Shown here piece by piece: positions 1-8,500 of a stretch of DNA of 19,940 nucleotides; the stretch's first letter is position 1, and the number at the start of each line of letters is the position of its first letter. A program made the position numbers and the translations under genes. This stretch comes from an uncultured Muribaculaceae bacterium (GTDB taxonomy: Bacteria; Bacteroidota; Bacteroidia; Bacteroidales; Muribaculaceae), in NCBI GenBank assembly GCA_910587235.1, contig CAJUKD010000038.1:1-19940 (forward strand), read 5' to 3'. Below the pieces are notes generated by a model. That model made no database searches. It was given only the letters and a program-made list of their open reading frames with translations, and was not told the DNA's origin.

Positions 1-240
1 GAAGATTTGCTCGTTTCGTTTTAGAATTGTGCTCGTTTCGTTTTCGCGATTATACGAGTCGGGAAAATTTTTCCATGTGGAGAATGCGAACAGTCCTTGC
101 TTGTCAAGGCTTACTATGTCGCCGTCGTCGAGCCAGCGTGCTATGTCAGTCGGATCGAATTCAGGATGTGCGGCCAGAACTTCGTCGATGGTAAAGCATC
201 CGTGGCAGTGCCATTGTTTATGGAAAGCCATGTAATTCAT
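1..240 (-). CDS. Unknown protein, N-terminal 80 residues, possible winged-helix fold (runs off the window)
   Basis: An open minus-strand frame starts with ATG at 240 and stays open to base 1, so the C-terminus is missing. The ATG overlaps the stop of the metal permease gene as ATGA, which implies translational coupling. The protein starts MNYMAFHKQWHCHGCF, with a small Cys/His cluster (C12, H13, C15). Residues 16-55 (FTIDEVL, then DIARWLDDGDIVSL, then GLFAF) have the spacing of a winged helix-turn-helix followed by a short hairpin, broadly like the N-terminal domain of AbiEi-type regulators. That resemblance is by eye only and I do not recognise the family. A metal-linked regulatory or accessory role is suggested only by the Cys/His cluster and the coupling to the permease. 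A 15-bp direct repeat lies in its last visible codons. Confidence 0.6.
   Translation of the reverse strand, partial: MNYMAFHKQWHCHGCFTIDEVLAAHPEFDPTDIARWLDDGDIVSLDKQGLFAFSTWKNFPDSYNRENETSTILKRNEQIF
8..44. repeat. 15-bp exact direct repeat, period 22
   Basis: TGCTCGTTTCGTTTT occurs at 8-22 and again at 30-44, so the period is 22 bases. The repeat lies inside the open frame of the partial gene, where a 22-base period is not a multiple of three. It could be the edge of a longer tandem array outside the window, or a local duplication that changed the C-terminus of this protein. Confidence 0.6.
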
Positions 241-1043
241 CGCCTGACGAGAGCTGCTGCTAAGCGTGCGACGATGAACACGGCGGCCAGAAGGAGGACG
301 ATAAGGGCGGAGCAGGGGACGTCTATGACGGTGGACAGCGCCAGACCTCCGAGCGAGCACAGGGCGGCGACCAGAGCCGACCATAGGGCGAGCGGCGCGA
401 AGCGGTGGGTGAAAATCTCGGCGGTCATCACCGGCAAGGAGAGCATGGACATCAGCAGCATTATGCCTACGAGGCGTATGGTAAGCACGATGCAGACGGC
501 TACAAGTACGGTCATGGCGTAGGATATGAAGCGCACGGGCAGGCCTATTACCGAGGCGAAGTCGGCGTCGAAGGCTACAGCCACGATGCGTCGGCGCAGT
601 AGCGCGAAGAATGCGGCGAGCACGACGGTAAATATTGCGAAGGCCTGCAGGTCGGCGGCGGAAACGGTCATTATGTTGCCGAACAGGAATGCGTTCAGTT
701 CGGGTACATAGCCGGGGGTAAGGAATACGAACATGGTGCCGACGGCCATGCCGAGTGCCCACACGACGGCTATGGCGGAGTCTTCGCGCAGATTGAAGCG
801 TCCCGACATCCACTGCACTCCCACCGACGAGCCTATGGCGAACAGGGCGGCAGTGACTATGGGATTGATTCCGAGAAAATACCCGAGTCCGAGTCCTCCG
901 AAGCAGGCATGGGTGACACCGCCGGCTATGGAGGTCAGGCGGCGTGCCACGATATATGTGCCTATAAGGCCGGCACAGATGCTCAGGAGCAACGATGCCG
1001 CCATCGCATAGCGGAAGAACGGATAGTCGAGGTAGGACAACAT
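237..1043 (-). CDS. Metal ABC transporter permease, ZnuB/MntB type (ABC-3 family)
   Basis: This 268-residue polytopic protein would form the inner-membrane channel of a zinc or manganese importer, with an ATPase and a periplasmic metal-binding protein that are not in the window. It opens with a hydrophobic helix (about 10-30) followed by VARR. It then has the family stretch GGVTHACFGGLGLG (41-54), DSAIAVVWALGMAVG (88-102), the conserved periplasmic-loop region FLFGN (119-123) and a C-terminal set of helices including RLVGIMLLMSMLSLP (190-204). Length is usual for the family. The ATG at 1041-1043 is the only sensible start. The stop overlaps the next gene by ATGA. The metal cannot be told from sequence, so I give no gene symbol. 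Absence of a neighbouring ATPase gene on the visible side is notable. Confidence 0.9.
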   Translation of the reverse strand: MLSYLDYPFFRYAMAASLLLSICAGLIGTYIVARRLTSIAGGVTHACFGGLGLGYFLGINPIVTAALFAIGSSVGVQWMSGRFNLREDSAIAVVWALGMAVGTMFVFLTPGYVPELNAFLFGNIMTVSAADLQAFAIFTVVLAAFFALLRRRIVAVAFDADFASVIGLPVRFISYAMTVLVAVCIVLTIRLVGIMLLMSMLSLPVMTAEIFTHRFAPLALWSALVAALCSLGGLALSTVIDVPCSALIVLLLAAVFIVARLAAALVRR

Positions 1044-1046
1044 ATA

Positions 1047-1072
1047 GTTTAGGGTTTAATGTTTAGGGTTTA
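1047..1072. repeat. Telomere-like TTTAGGG repeat pair
   Basis: GTTTAGGGTTTA occurs exactly at 1047-1058 and 1061-1072, giving a 14-base period. It lies directly upstream of the ATG of the metal permease gene on the minus strand. Degenerate TTTAGG-type strings also occur at 1121-1130. Confidence 0.7.
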
Positions 1073-1145
1073 GAGATTATAGAATTCATGTAGGGACGTG
1101 CCGTGGCACGTCTGGTTTTGGGGTTTAGAGATGAGAGAATTTATG
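1066..1145. repeat. Degenerate 25-bp direct repeat flanking a palindrome
   Basis: The segments 1066-1090 and 1121-1145 match at 22 of 25 positions by my count; each starts GGGTTTAGAGAT. They flank the inverted repeat at 1095-1112, so the whole looks like a duplicated unit with a palindrome between the copies. No coding function is seen in this 188-base gap between the anchored-protein gene and the metal permease gene. Confidence 0.6.
1095..1112. repeat. REP-like perfect palindrome GACGTGCC-GT-GGCACGTC
   Basis: GACGTGCC (1095-1102) is the exact reverse complement of GGCACGTC (1105-1112), with a two-base centre GT. The surrounding TAGGG and the intergenic position within a gene run resemble dispersed REP/BIME-type palindromes. 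It is not followed by a T-tract on either strand, so it is not a standard intrinsic terminator. Confidence 0.65.
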
Positions 1146-1231
1146 GATGGGTGTGTCCTTGCATTTGTATTGCCGTGTTTCTATCTAACTTGCGTCGCAG
1201 GGGATGCTTGGCTTTTACATCTTTGACTTCC

Positions 1232-1669
1232 TCATTTTCCATTTCTCCGTGCCCGTTCTTCGCCGACTATAAGAAGCAGCTCGTCGCGTACGTCGGCCGG
1301 AAGCTCTATGGAGCGTAGTTGCAGGCTGCGTGCCCAGCCGGCAATGTCGTCGGGGAGGAGTGTAAGCAGGATGTCGCGGAATTCTTCTGTTTCGCTTTCG
1401 GTGTAGCTTTCGGCATTGCGTCCTCGGAAACGGTCGAGTTCCTCGTCGTCGTAGTATTCCACCTCGGGAGATACGGCCGCCAACAGCGAGTCGCGCTCGC
1501 AGCTTATGTGCATGCCGCAACAGCCTTCTTCGGCTGCGGCGTCGGCAGTGGCGGCATCGGGCTGTGCGGGAGTGTCTTCGGTTTTATCGTCGCCGTGCAG
1601 GCGGTGGGATACATACAGAAACGCTCCGACGCCGGCGATGGCGCCGGCAAGGATAAGTATCAGTTCCAT
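1232..1669 (-). CDS. Small anchored protein with CC-x2-H-x2-C cluster, Bacteroidales-type, function unknown
   Basis: I choose the ATG at 1669 (protein MELILILAGAIAGVG, 145 residues), because the open frame further upstream runs into aroA and adds a basic tail that is not signal-like. One N-terminal membrane helix (about 2-20) is followed by a low-complexity Ala/Asp/Glu linker (27-48), then GCCGMHISCERD (C50, C51, H54, C57). A conserved-looking acidic domain follows, with EYYDDEELDRF (71-81) and a C-terminal ELPADVRDELLLIVGEER (122-139). The Cys/His cluster could bind metal or an iron-sulfur centre; this is inference. I recall very similar proteins in other Bacteroidales, sometimes labelled phospholipase, but I see no lipase motif. 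It starts 7 bases after the aroA stop, so it is probably co-transcribed with it. Confidence 0.75.
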   Translation of the reverse strand: MELILILAGAIAGVGAFLYVSHRLHGDDKTEDTPAQPDAATADAAAEEGCCGMHISCERDSLLAAVSPEVEYYDDEELDRFRGRNAESYTESETEEFRDILLTLLPDDIAGWARSLQLRSIELPADVRDELLLIVGEERARRNGK

Positions 1670-1676
1670 GGCGGCT

Positions 1677-2948
1677 TCAGTCGGCAACCGGCTCCTCGAC
1701 CGGCATCGACGCGTCGGCCAGCCGGAAACCGGCACCGGCCAGGTCAGACCAGAATGCGGGATATGATTTGTCGACTACTTCCACGTCGCGTACCACCATG
1801 CCGGGGATGAAGACTGCGGCGGGAGCGAAAGCCATGGCCAGACGGTGGTCGCCGTAGGTGTCGACGGCGGGAAGTTCCGTCACAGGCATACGGCGTCCGT
1901 CCCAGCTTATGGTGTCGTCGTTTTCCATTTCCATCATGACGCCGAATTTGCGCATTTCGGTCATAAGAGCCGCCAGGCGGTCGGATTCCTTGTGGCGCAA
2001 AGCTCCGACTCCGGTAAGGCGCAAAGGCATTCCTATCATGCCTGCGGTGACGACTACGGCAGGCACGGCATCGGGCATGTCTGCCATGTCGGCGTCGAGT
2101 CGGGAATACAGATCGGGGGTGGCGGACAGTTCGAGTCCTTCTTCGGTGAATTCCGACAGTACACCCATCCGCTCGAAGAGCGAGGCTACGGCGCGGTCGC
2201 CCTGCAGTTCGTCGCCGCGCGGGCCGCGGACGGTGACCCATCCGGCTGTCAGTGCGGCGATCTCATACCAGAAAGTGGCGGCGCTCCAGTCGGTTTCGGC
2301 ATCGGACGGACAAGGCCTGTAAGGTGTGTTGGCCACGGCTACGGAGTCGCGGTCTGTTTCGACATCGATTCCGCGCCGTCGCATCATTTCGGCGGTCATG
2401 TTTATGTATGGCATCGACCGCATGTCGGGCGGCAGGATTATACGCAGCGGCGCGGCCATTACGGGTGCCACCATCATCATGGCGGATATGAACTGTGAGC
2501 TGAGTCCGGACTCTACTGTCAGCTCTCCTCCTGCGAGGGTGGTGCCTGATATCCGCAAGGGCGGGAAGCCGTCTTCGCCGAGGTATTCGATTTTTGCGCC
2601 CATTGCGCGCAGAGCGTCGACCAGCGGGCCTATCGGGCGGTGGTGCATGCGTTCGTTTCCGTCGAGTATGGCTTCGTGCCCGGGCATGGCGGCAAAAAGA
2701 GCTGTGAGGAAACGCATGGCTGTGCCGGCGGCTCCTACGTTGTCGGGGTTGCCGTTGCGGTGGTTTTCGAGTATATAGCGCAGCACGCGGGTATCGGTGC
2801 AGTCGGCTGTTTCTTCTGCGGCGGGCAATGCCAGCGCTCCCGGTGTAAGGTAGGCCATTATTAATGCGCGGGCACTGATGCTTTTGCTCAGGGGCAGGGC
2901 GACGGCGGTTTCGAGAATTTCGTCCGGAGGGTATATTCGATAGTCCAT
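1677..2948 (-). CDS. aroA: 3-phosphoshikimate 1-carboxyvinyltransferase (EPSP synthase)
   Basis: This enzyme joins phosphoenolpyruvate to shikimate 3-phosphate in the shikimate pathway, leading to chorismate and the aromatic amino acids. The 423-residue length fits. Family landmarks in order are LPLSKSISARAL (18-29, with the shikimate/PEP-binding Lys22), GAAGTAMRFLTA (72-83), RMHHRPIGPLVDAL (100-113), SSQFISAMMM (150-159), MPDAVP (291-296, with the catalytic-position Asp293), RHKESDRL (318-325), GDHRLAMAFA (367-376) and VDKSYPAFW (392-400). I use the ATG at 2948. An upstream in-frame TTG at 2954 adds only two residues and is less likely. It lies 9 bases after the lyase stop and 7 bases before the next gene, so it sits mid-operon. 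Confidence 0.96.
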   Translation of the reverse strand: MDYRIYPPDEILETAVALPLSKSISARALIMAYLTPGALALPAAEETADCTDTRVLRYILENHRNGNPDNVGAAGTAMRFLTALFAAMPGHEAILDGNERMHHRPIGPLVDALRAMGAKIEYLGEDGFPPLRISGTTLAGGELTVESGLSSQFISAMMMVAPVMAAPLRIILPPDMRSMPYINMTAEMMRRRGIDVETDRDSVAVANTPYRPCPSDAETDWSAATFWYEIAALTAGWVTVRGPRGDELQGDRAVASLFERMGVLSEFTEEGLELSATPDLYSRLDADMADMPDAVPAVVVTAGMIGMPLRLTGVGALRHKESDRLAALMTEMRKFGVMMEMENDDTISWDGRRMPVTELPAVDTYGDHRLAMAFAPAAVFIPGMVVRDVEVVDKSYPAFWSDLAGAGFRLADASMPVEEPVAD

Positions 2949-2957
2949 TGTCAATGT

Positions 2958-4169
2958 TCAGATTGTGTTTTCGACAGCTACCGTGCTGCCTACTACGGCC
3001 TGACGTAGCTTTTCAAGGGCGTCGGCCAGTACGCAGCGGGGAGTGCCGACGTTCAGGCGGGCGAATCCTTCGCCCTGGCTGCCGAACATGGTGCCGTCGT
3101 TGAGTGCAAGATGGGCTTTGTCCATCAGCAGTTTCATGATTTCGGACTGCGGCAGGTGCATTTCGGTGAAGTCGAGCCAAAGCAGGAAAGAGGCCTCGGG
3201 GAGTACAACACGCAGCCCGGGGATGTGTTCGGCTATGAAGTCGCGGGCGAAAGCGATGTTGCTTTCCACGTAGGCGAGCATCTGATCGAGCCAGGCCTCG
3301 CCGTTGCGGTAGGCTGCTTCTGCGCCTATGGCCGATATGATTACCGGCTGGCTGAATTCGTTCACTTCAAGCCATCCGTAGTAAGGTTTGCGTATCTCGG
3401 GGTTTTTGACCGCCATCCACGAGCTGACCAGCCCCGGAATGTTGAATGTCTTCGACGGTGCAGCAAGCATTATCCCGACAGCCTCGGCGTCGGCGCCGCA
3501 GGCCAGGAAGGGGATGTGGCGGCGTCCGGCAAGCATCAGGTCGCCGTGGATCTCGTCGCTGACAACCAGTACGTCGGCTGCCCGGCATATTGCAGCGACT
3601 TCGCGCAGGGTGGCTTCGTCCCATTGCAGTCCTATGGGGTTGTGTGGGTTGCAGAGAATCATAAGCCGCGGCCGTTCAGCTTCGACTATGCGGCGCAGGC
3701 CGTCGAGGTCCATGCGGTAGTTGCCGTCGGCATCGCGTAGCAGAGGGTTCTCGACCACACTGCGTCCGTTGCCTTCGACTACGGTGCGGAAAGGCGTGTA
3801 GACCGGAGGCTGGATCACTACTCCGTCGCCTTCGTGGGTGAAATAATTGACGGCCAGTGCTATGCCTTTCACTACTCCGGGCACGAATGCCAGTTCGTCG
3901 CGGCCTATGGCAAAGCCGTGGCGACGGCTGCACCAGTCGATTATCGACTGCCAGTAGCTTTCGGAAGCGTCGGAGTATCCGAGTACGGGGTGGTCGAGGC
4001 GCCTGCGCAGGGCGGCGGTGATCTCGGGGCATACGGCAAAGTCGAGATCGGCGATCCATAGCGGGGTGAGGTCGTGTCGGCCGAATACGGCGTCGAGGCG
4101 GTCGATTTTGGCCGCGGAAGTGCCGTGGCGGTCAATCACGCTGTCGAAATCATAAACCGGGGTGTTCAT
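2958..4169 (-). CDS. PatB/MalY-type PLP-dependent C-S lyase (cystathionine beta-lyase-like aminotransferase)
   Basis: This is a 403-residue fold-type I PLP enzyme of the PatB/MalY branch. That branch cleaves C-S bonds in cystathionine or cysteine conjugates, giving homocysteine or thiols, pyruvate and ammonia. It shows the branch-typical start (VIDRHGTSAAKID and PLWIADLDF, residues 11-44), YSD at 65-67, PPVYTPF (121-127), NPHNPIG (174-180), SDEIHGD (204-210) and the PLP lysine K240 in APSKTFNIPGL. A C-terminal LNVGTPR lies before the last helix. It is the first gene of the minus-strand run, with a good promoter about 30 bases upstream, and is followed closely by aroA. True aminotransferase activity cannot be excluded from sequence alone. 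Confidence 0.92.
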   Translation of the reverse strand: MNTPVYDFDSVIDRHGTSAAKIDRLDAVFGRHDLTPLWIADLDFAVCPEITAALRRRLDHPVLGYSDASESYWQSIIDWCSRRHGFAIGRDELAFVPGVVKGIALAVNYFTHEGDGVVIQPPVYTPFRTVVEGNGRSVVENPLLRDADGNYRMDLDGLRRIVEAERPRLMILCNPHNPIGLQWDEATLREVAAICRAADVLVVSDEIHGDLMLAGRRHIPFLACGADAEAVGIMLAAPSKTFNIPGLVSSWMAVKNPEIRKPYYGWLEVNEFSQPVIISAIGAEAAYRNGEAWLDQMLAYVESNIAFARDFIAEHIPGLRVVLPEASFLLWLDFTEMHLPQSEIMKLLMDKAHLALNDGTMFGSQGEGFARLNVGTPRCVLADALEKLRQAVVGSTVAVENTI

Positions 4170-4196
4170 GGCTTGGGGAGATTGCGGTTAATGTTG

Positions 4197-4228
4197 CAAA
4201 TGTAGACAAAATCCGCGAAAAAGCGCAA
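4197..4228 (-). promoter_or_regulatory. Bacteroidetes-type promoter for the lyase-aroA run
   Basis: Read on the minus strand, TTG (4228-4226) is followed by 21 bases and then TACATTTG (4204-4197), matching the TTG / TAnnTTTG pattern of the Bacteroidetes housekeeping sigma factor. Transcription would start roughly 20 bases before the lyase ATG at 4169. Confidence 0.6.
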
Positions 4229-4279
4229 TCGCGCATGTGTATTTTGAGCGTTGTGGAGTGCTCTTCGGGGATTTTTTGC

Positions 4280-4287
4280 TAATTTTG
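4280..4287 (+). promoter_or_regulatory. TAATTTTG -7 box, possibly giving a leaderless glycosyltransferase mRNA
   Basis: TAATTTTG fits the TAnnTTTG -7 consensus but ends only four bases before the ATG at 4292, so a start there would give an almost leaderless transcript. I see no clear TTG at the expected distance (about 4258-4261), so this call is weaker than the others. Confidence 0.4.
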
Positions 4288-4291
4288 AGGC

Positions 4292-5476
4292 ATGAACACT
4301 AAAAAGGAAAGGCCGTTGGCCGACCGGCTCATTGTGGGCTGCGATGCCAAGCGTGCCGTCATGAATAATACGGGGCTGGGAAACTATAGCCGATATGTGG
4401 TAAATATCATGTCGGCAGCCTACCCGTCGACGCGTTTCAGGCTATATTCCCCCGCAGAGCGCGACAACGATCGCCTGCAGCCTCTGCTGGAACGCGACAA
4501 TGTCGAGCTTGCCGTGCCGCGCTTGCGTCCCGACTGCGGGCTGACGCGCGCTCTGTGGCGCACGATCGATATACCGCTGGACCTGCGGCGCGACGATGTC
4601 ACACTTTACCACGGGCTGAGCAACGAGCTGCCGCTGACCATAGGCGGTGTGTGTCCGGCCGTGGTGACAATCCACGACCTTATATGGCGTCGTGTCCCCG
4701 GCGATTATTCGGCGATAGACCGTCGGCTGTACGACTTCAAGTATGGACGCTCGGCGCGTCTGGCCACACGCGTGATAGCCATAAGCGAGTGCACGCGCCG
4801 CGACCTGACCGCCGACTTCGGCATAGACCCTGCGAAAATCGACGTTATCTATCAGGGTGTCGACCCGGTGTTCAGCCTCGGCGTAGACAGTGCCGCCCGT
4901 GCCCGTGTCCGTGAGAAATACAAGCTGCCGGAAACTTATATCGCCGCTGTCGGCACGGTCGAAGGCCGCAAGAACCAGATGCTTGCGTTGCGCGCCATGG
5001 AGCGTCTGCCGGAATCGGTGAGTCTTGTGATTCTCGGACGTTTCCGCGGCGACTATGGCCGTAAGGTCGAACGTTTCATAGCGTCGGCAGGACTGTCGGA
5101 CCGCGTCATACATCTGCAAGGAGTGCCACTTGCCGATATTCCCGCCATATATTCCGCCGCCGCATTTTCGAGTTACACATCGCGTTATGAAGGCTTCGGG
5201 CTGCCTGTGGTTGAATCGCTCACGTCGGGCTGTCCTGTCATTGCCGCCGCGGGTTCGTGTCTGGAGGAAGCCGGAGGCAGGGGTGCCGTATATGTCGACC
5301 CTGACGATGTGGATGCCTATGTGGAAGCGGCGAAGATGCTTCTCGACGACCGTTACCGCCACGACCGCCTTGCCGATGAGGGACGCCGCCATGTGCGCCG
5401 TTTCTCGGCCGAGAACTTCGCCAAGGCCACAATGGCATGCTACAACAAAGCAATAATCGATTTCGCACTTTCGTAG
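4292..5476 (+). CDS. Glycosyltransferase family 4 (GT-B fold) protein
   Basis: This 394-residue cytoplasmic retaining GT-B glycosyltransferase probably adds a sugar to a cell-surface or lipid-linked glycan; donor and acceptor are unknown. The N-terminal domain has GCDAKRAVMNNTGLGNYSRY (16-35), the acceptor-side glycine loop typical of this branch, and VVTIHDLIWR (124-133). The C-terminal nucleotide-sugar domain has AVGTVEGRKNQM (219-230), VILGRFRG (246-253) and the EX7E-type donor motif EGFGLPVVE (E300 and E308). It lies upstream of the AT-rich R-M-S gene; the epimerase beyond it may once have been its direct neighbour. No membrane segment is seen. The start is supported by immediate homology-like sequence from residue 13. 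Confidence 0.92.
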   Translation: MNTKKERPLADRLIVGCDAKRAVMNNTGLGNYSRYVVNIMSAAYPSTRFRLYSPAERDNDRLQPLLERDNVELAVPRLRPDCGLTRALWRTIDIPLDLRRDDVTLYHGLSNELPLTIGGVCPAVVTIHDLIWRRVPGDYSAIDRRLYDFKYGRSARLATRVIAISECTRRDLTADFGIDPAKIDVIYQGVDPVFSLGVDSAARARVREKYKLPETYIAAVGTVEGRKNQMLALRAMERLPESVSLVILGRFRGDYGRKVERFIASAGLSDRVIHLQGVPLADIPAIYSAAAFSSYTSRYEGFGLPVVESLTSGCPVIAAAGSCLEEAGGRGAVYVDPDDVDAYVEAAKMLLDDRYRHDRLADEGRRHVRRFSAENFAKATMACYNKAIIDFALS

Positions 5477-5522
5477 CTTATACGTAAGATTGTAAAAATG
5501 ACTAAAATATAATATAAAAAGA

Positions 5523-5551
5523 TTGGATTATTTAGAAAAGACATATATTTG
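5523..5551 (+). promoter_or_regulatory. Promoter of the R-M-S gene
   Basis: TTG (5523-5525), an 18-base spacer and TATATTTG (5544-5551) match the Bacteroidetes consensus, with the spacer slightly short. The expected start near 5557 leaves a leader of about 16 bases before the ATG at 5573. The acquired gene therefore appears to carry its own host-compatible promoter. Confidence 0.6.
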
Positions 5552-5572
5552 TATCTGTAAATTGGACTTGAT

Positions 5573-8500
5573 ATGGATATAAAGGCATTTATAGTGGAGT
5601 TGGGTTTTTTGCCAAAGGATGGCACAAACGGTATATATAGAAAAATTTATGCCGACCACGGTGATTATGCAATAGAAGTAGACTTTACAAGAAAAAGAAT
5701 TGACTACGGGAATGATGTAAAATATGATAATACGTCTACTCAGAATTTTTCAAGAAATGAAAACTTTGTTGTGCTTGAGTGTGTTGATAGACTTTTAAAA
5801 AAAGGCTATAAACCGTGTAACATTGTTTTAGAAAAAAGCTGGTCTGCAGGACATGGTGTTTCAAAGTATGCGGATATTTGTGTAAATAGAGGTGATGGTA
5901 CAACTTACATGATTATAGAATGCAAAACTTATGGAGATAAGTTTAACAGGGAACTTGCAAATATAAAGAAAAAAGGAGGCCAATTATTTACCTATTTTCA
6001 GATGGATGGTTGTGTGGCAGACGTTATAATGCTTTATGCTTCAGAATTGAAAAAAGGGTTGATTGTATATGCTAATGAAATTATTAAAATTGAAGATAGC
6101 TATAGAGGTGGCAAAGCAGAGGATATATATGAAAAGTGGAATAAGTTAACTAAGAATAATGGTGTATTTGACAAATGGGCACAAATATATAATTTTCAAA
6201 GCAAAGCGTTGACAAAGGAGCAGCTAAAAGAGATAACAGCAGAGGACTCAAGTTTTATATTCAATCGTTTTCAAGAAATACTTCGCCACAATGTTGTTTC
6301 AGATAAAAGCAATGCATTTAATAAAATATTTACATTGTTTCTATGTAAAGTATATGATGAAACACGGACAAACAAAGGAGAGGAACTAAAATTCCAGTGG
6401 CTTGAAGGACGTGATAATCATGTAGATTTTCAATTACGTCTTACCGGTCTTTATAGAAAAGGTATGTCCTTGTTTCTGCAACGAACTGTAAGTGATTTTG
6501 ATGATGAAGATTTTGAAAGAAGATGCGCTACAATTAACGATGAGACTAAACGATATTTGCGTAAAGAGATAAACAAACTTAGACTTGAAAAAAATAATGA
6601 ATTTGCAATAAAGGAAGTTTATGATTCCGAGTCATTTTATGAAAATGCAAAAGTTGTAAAAGAAGTTGTAGAACTTTTGCAAGGATATAGAATTCGTTAT
6701 AATACGCGTCAGCAATATCTTTCGGATTTTTTTGAATTGTTATTGACTACCGGTCTGAAACAAGAGGTCGGCCAATATTTTACACCTGTACCTATTGCCT
6801 TATTCATTATAAAAAGTTTGCCTTTGGATGATATAGTCCATGAGAAATTGCATGATAAAGATGGTAAAATCTTACCTTATATGATTGATTATGCGGCGGG
6901 AAGCGGACATTTTATTACTGAATACATGCATGAAGTACAGAATATATTGTCTGTTTGTGATGAATCAATATACATTGATGAAACAAAGACAGAGATAGAA
7001 GTATGGAAAAAAGATCATTTTAAATGGGCTATAGATTACGTTTATGGCATAGAAAAAGACTACAGGCTTGTAAAGGTTGGTAAGGTCGGTTGTTACCTTC
7101 ATGGAGATGGTTTGGCAAATGTGATTCTCAGTGATGGACTTGCAAATTTTCAATCATGCAATGATTACAAGGGTTTGTTGCATAAGCCAAGAAATGATGG
7201 ACAAAGGGATAATCAAAAGTTTGACATAGTGCTAAGTAATCCTCCATATTCTGTCCCATCATTTAGACAGACCACACGTGATTATTACACAGAACAAGAT
7301 TTCGAACTGTATGACTGTTTAACTGATAATAGTAAGGAAATTGAGTGCCTTTTTGTAGAGCGAACCAAGCATCTGTTGAAAGATGGAGGTGTTGCCGGCA
7401 TCATACTTCCGAATACTATTTTAAGTAACACTGGTATATATACGAAGACAAGAGAAATTATTCTTAAATATTTTGACATAATTGCCATTGCTGAATTCGG
7501 AGATGGTACATTTATGGCGACTAATACTGATACGGTTGCTTTGTTTTTACGTCGAAGGAATAATTATTTGTTTGAAAATATAAAAGAGGCATTGAACAAA
7601 TATATGCTTACTTTAAATGACATGACTATATGTGGTATAGAAACGCCTGTGGCTAAATACGTTTCTCATGTATGGAAAGGAATAGGGTATGAGGACTATT
7701 TGTCGTTGCTGCGTAGAAATCCTAATGACAGAGTTGTTTATAATGATATTTATAAAGAGTATAAATCTAAAGTTTCAGCTAAAACAGATTTTGACTTTTG
7801 GGACTCTGTATTAACTATTGAGGCTGAAAAGATTTTATATTTTATATTGTCGTATAAACAACAGGTAGCAATTGTAAAGAGTGGAAATAAAAAGACTGAA
7901 AAGCGTTTTCTTGGTTATGAATTTTCCACGCGAAGGGGAAAAGAGGGCATTCATGCCGTACAACGAGGAAAAGAGATCGACGAATGTACATCATTATATG
8001 ATGTTAATCAATATGATAATCCGGATAAGGCAAGTTCCTATATATATAAGGCATTCAAAGGTGATTATGATTTCGTTATTTCGGAAAGTATGAAAGATCA
8101 TGTATCTCGTATGAATCTTATAGATATGATATCTTTTGACAGGGCTACTTTTGATAAAAGTATTTCCACAACCCCTAAAAAAAAAATAAAATTGAAACAG
8201 GGAATAATGCAGGATTCGATTGAAAATTATGCTGACATCATAAGGGGTGTTACATATTCAAAATCGGATCAGATATATGATGTGTCTGACAATATTGTTC
8301 TTACCGCAGATAATATAACGCTCTCTGGTCAATTGGAAATAAATAAAAAAATTTATTTGCGCAACGATTTTCCTGTAGATTTAGAGAAACTTTTAAAAAA
8401 AGATGATTGTTTTATCTGTTTTTCCAGTGGAAGCAAAGAGCATGTAGGTAAGATTGCTTATATAGAGAATGATACATCCTATATGGCAGGTGGTTTTATG

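Noticed and set aside
97..522. Plus-strand frames over the left edge and the permease gene
   Set aside because: The minus-strand frames give a coherent permease and a coupled downstream gene; the plus-strand frames are low-complexity Arg/Ala-rich shadows.
1047..1145. Possible CRISPR array from the TTTAGGG and GGGTTTAGAG repeats
   Set aside because: Units are short, differ from each other, lack regular spacers, and no cas gene is present.
4442..5392. A 316-codon open frame on the minus strand opposite the glycosyltransferase gene
   Set aside because: It is the GC-skewed shadow of a well-supported gene, has no recognisable domain, and no promoter.
5477..5572. Target-site duplication or inverted ends around the R-M-S gene
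   Set aside because: I compared the sequence after the glycosyltransferase stop with that after the R-M-S stop and saw no shared direct or inverted repeat of convincing length.
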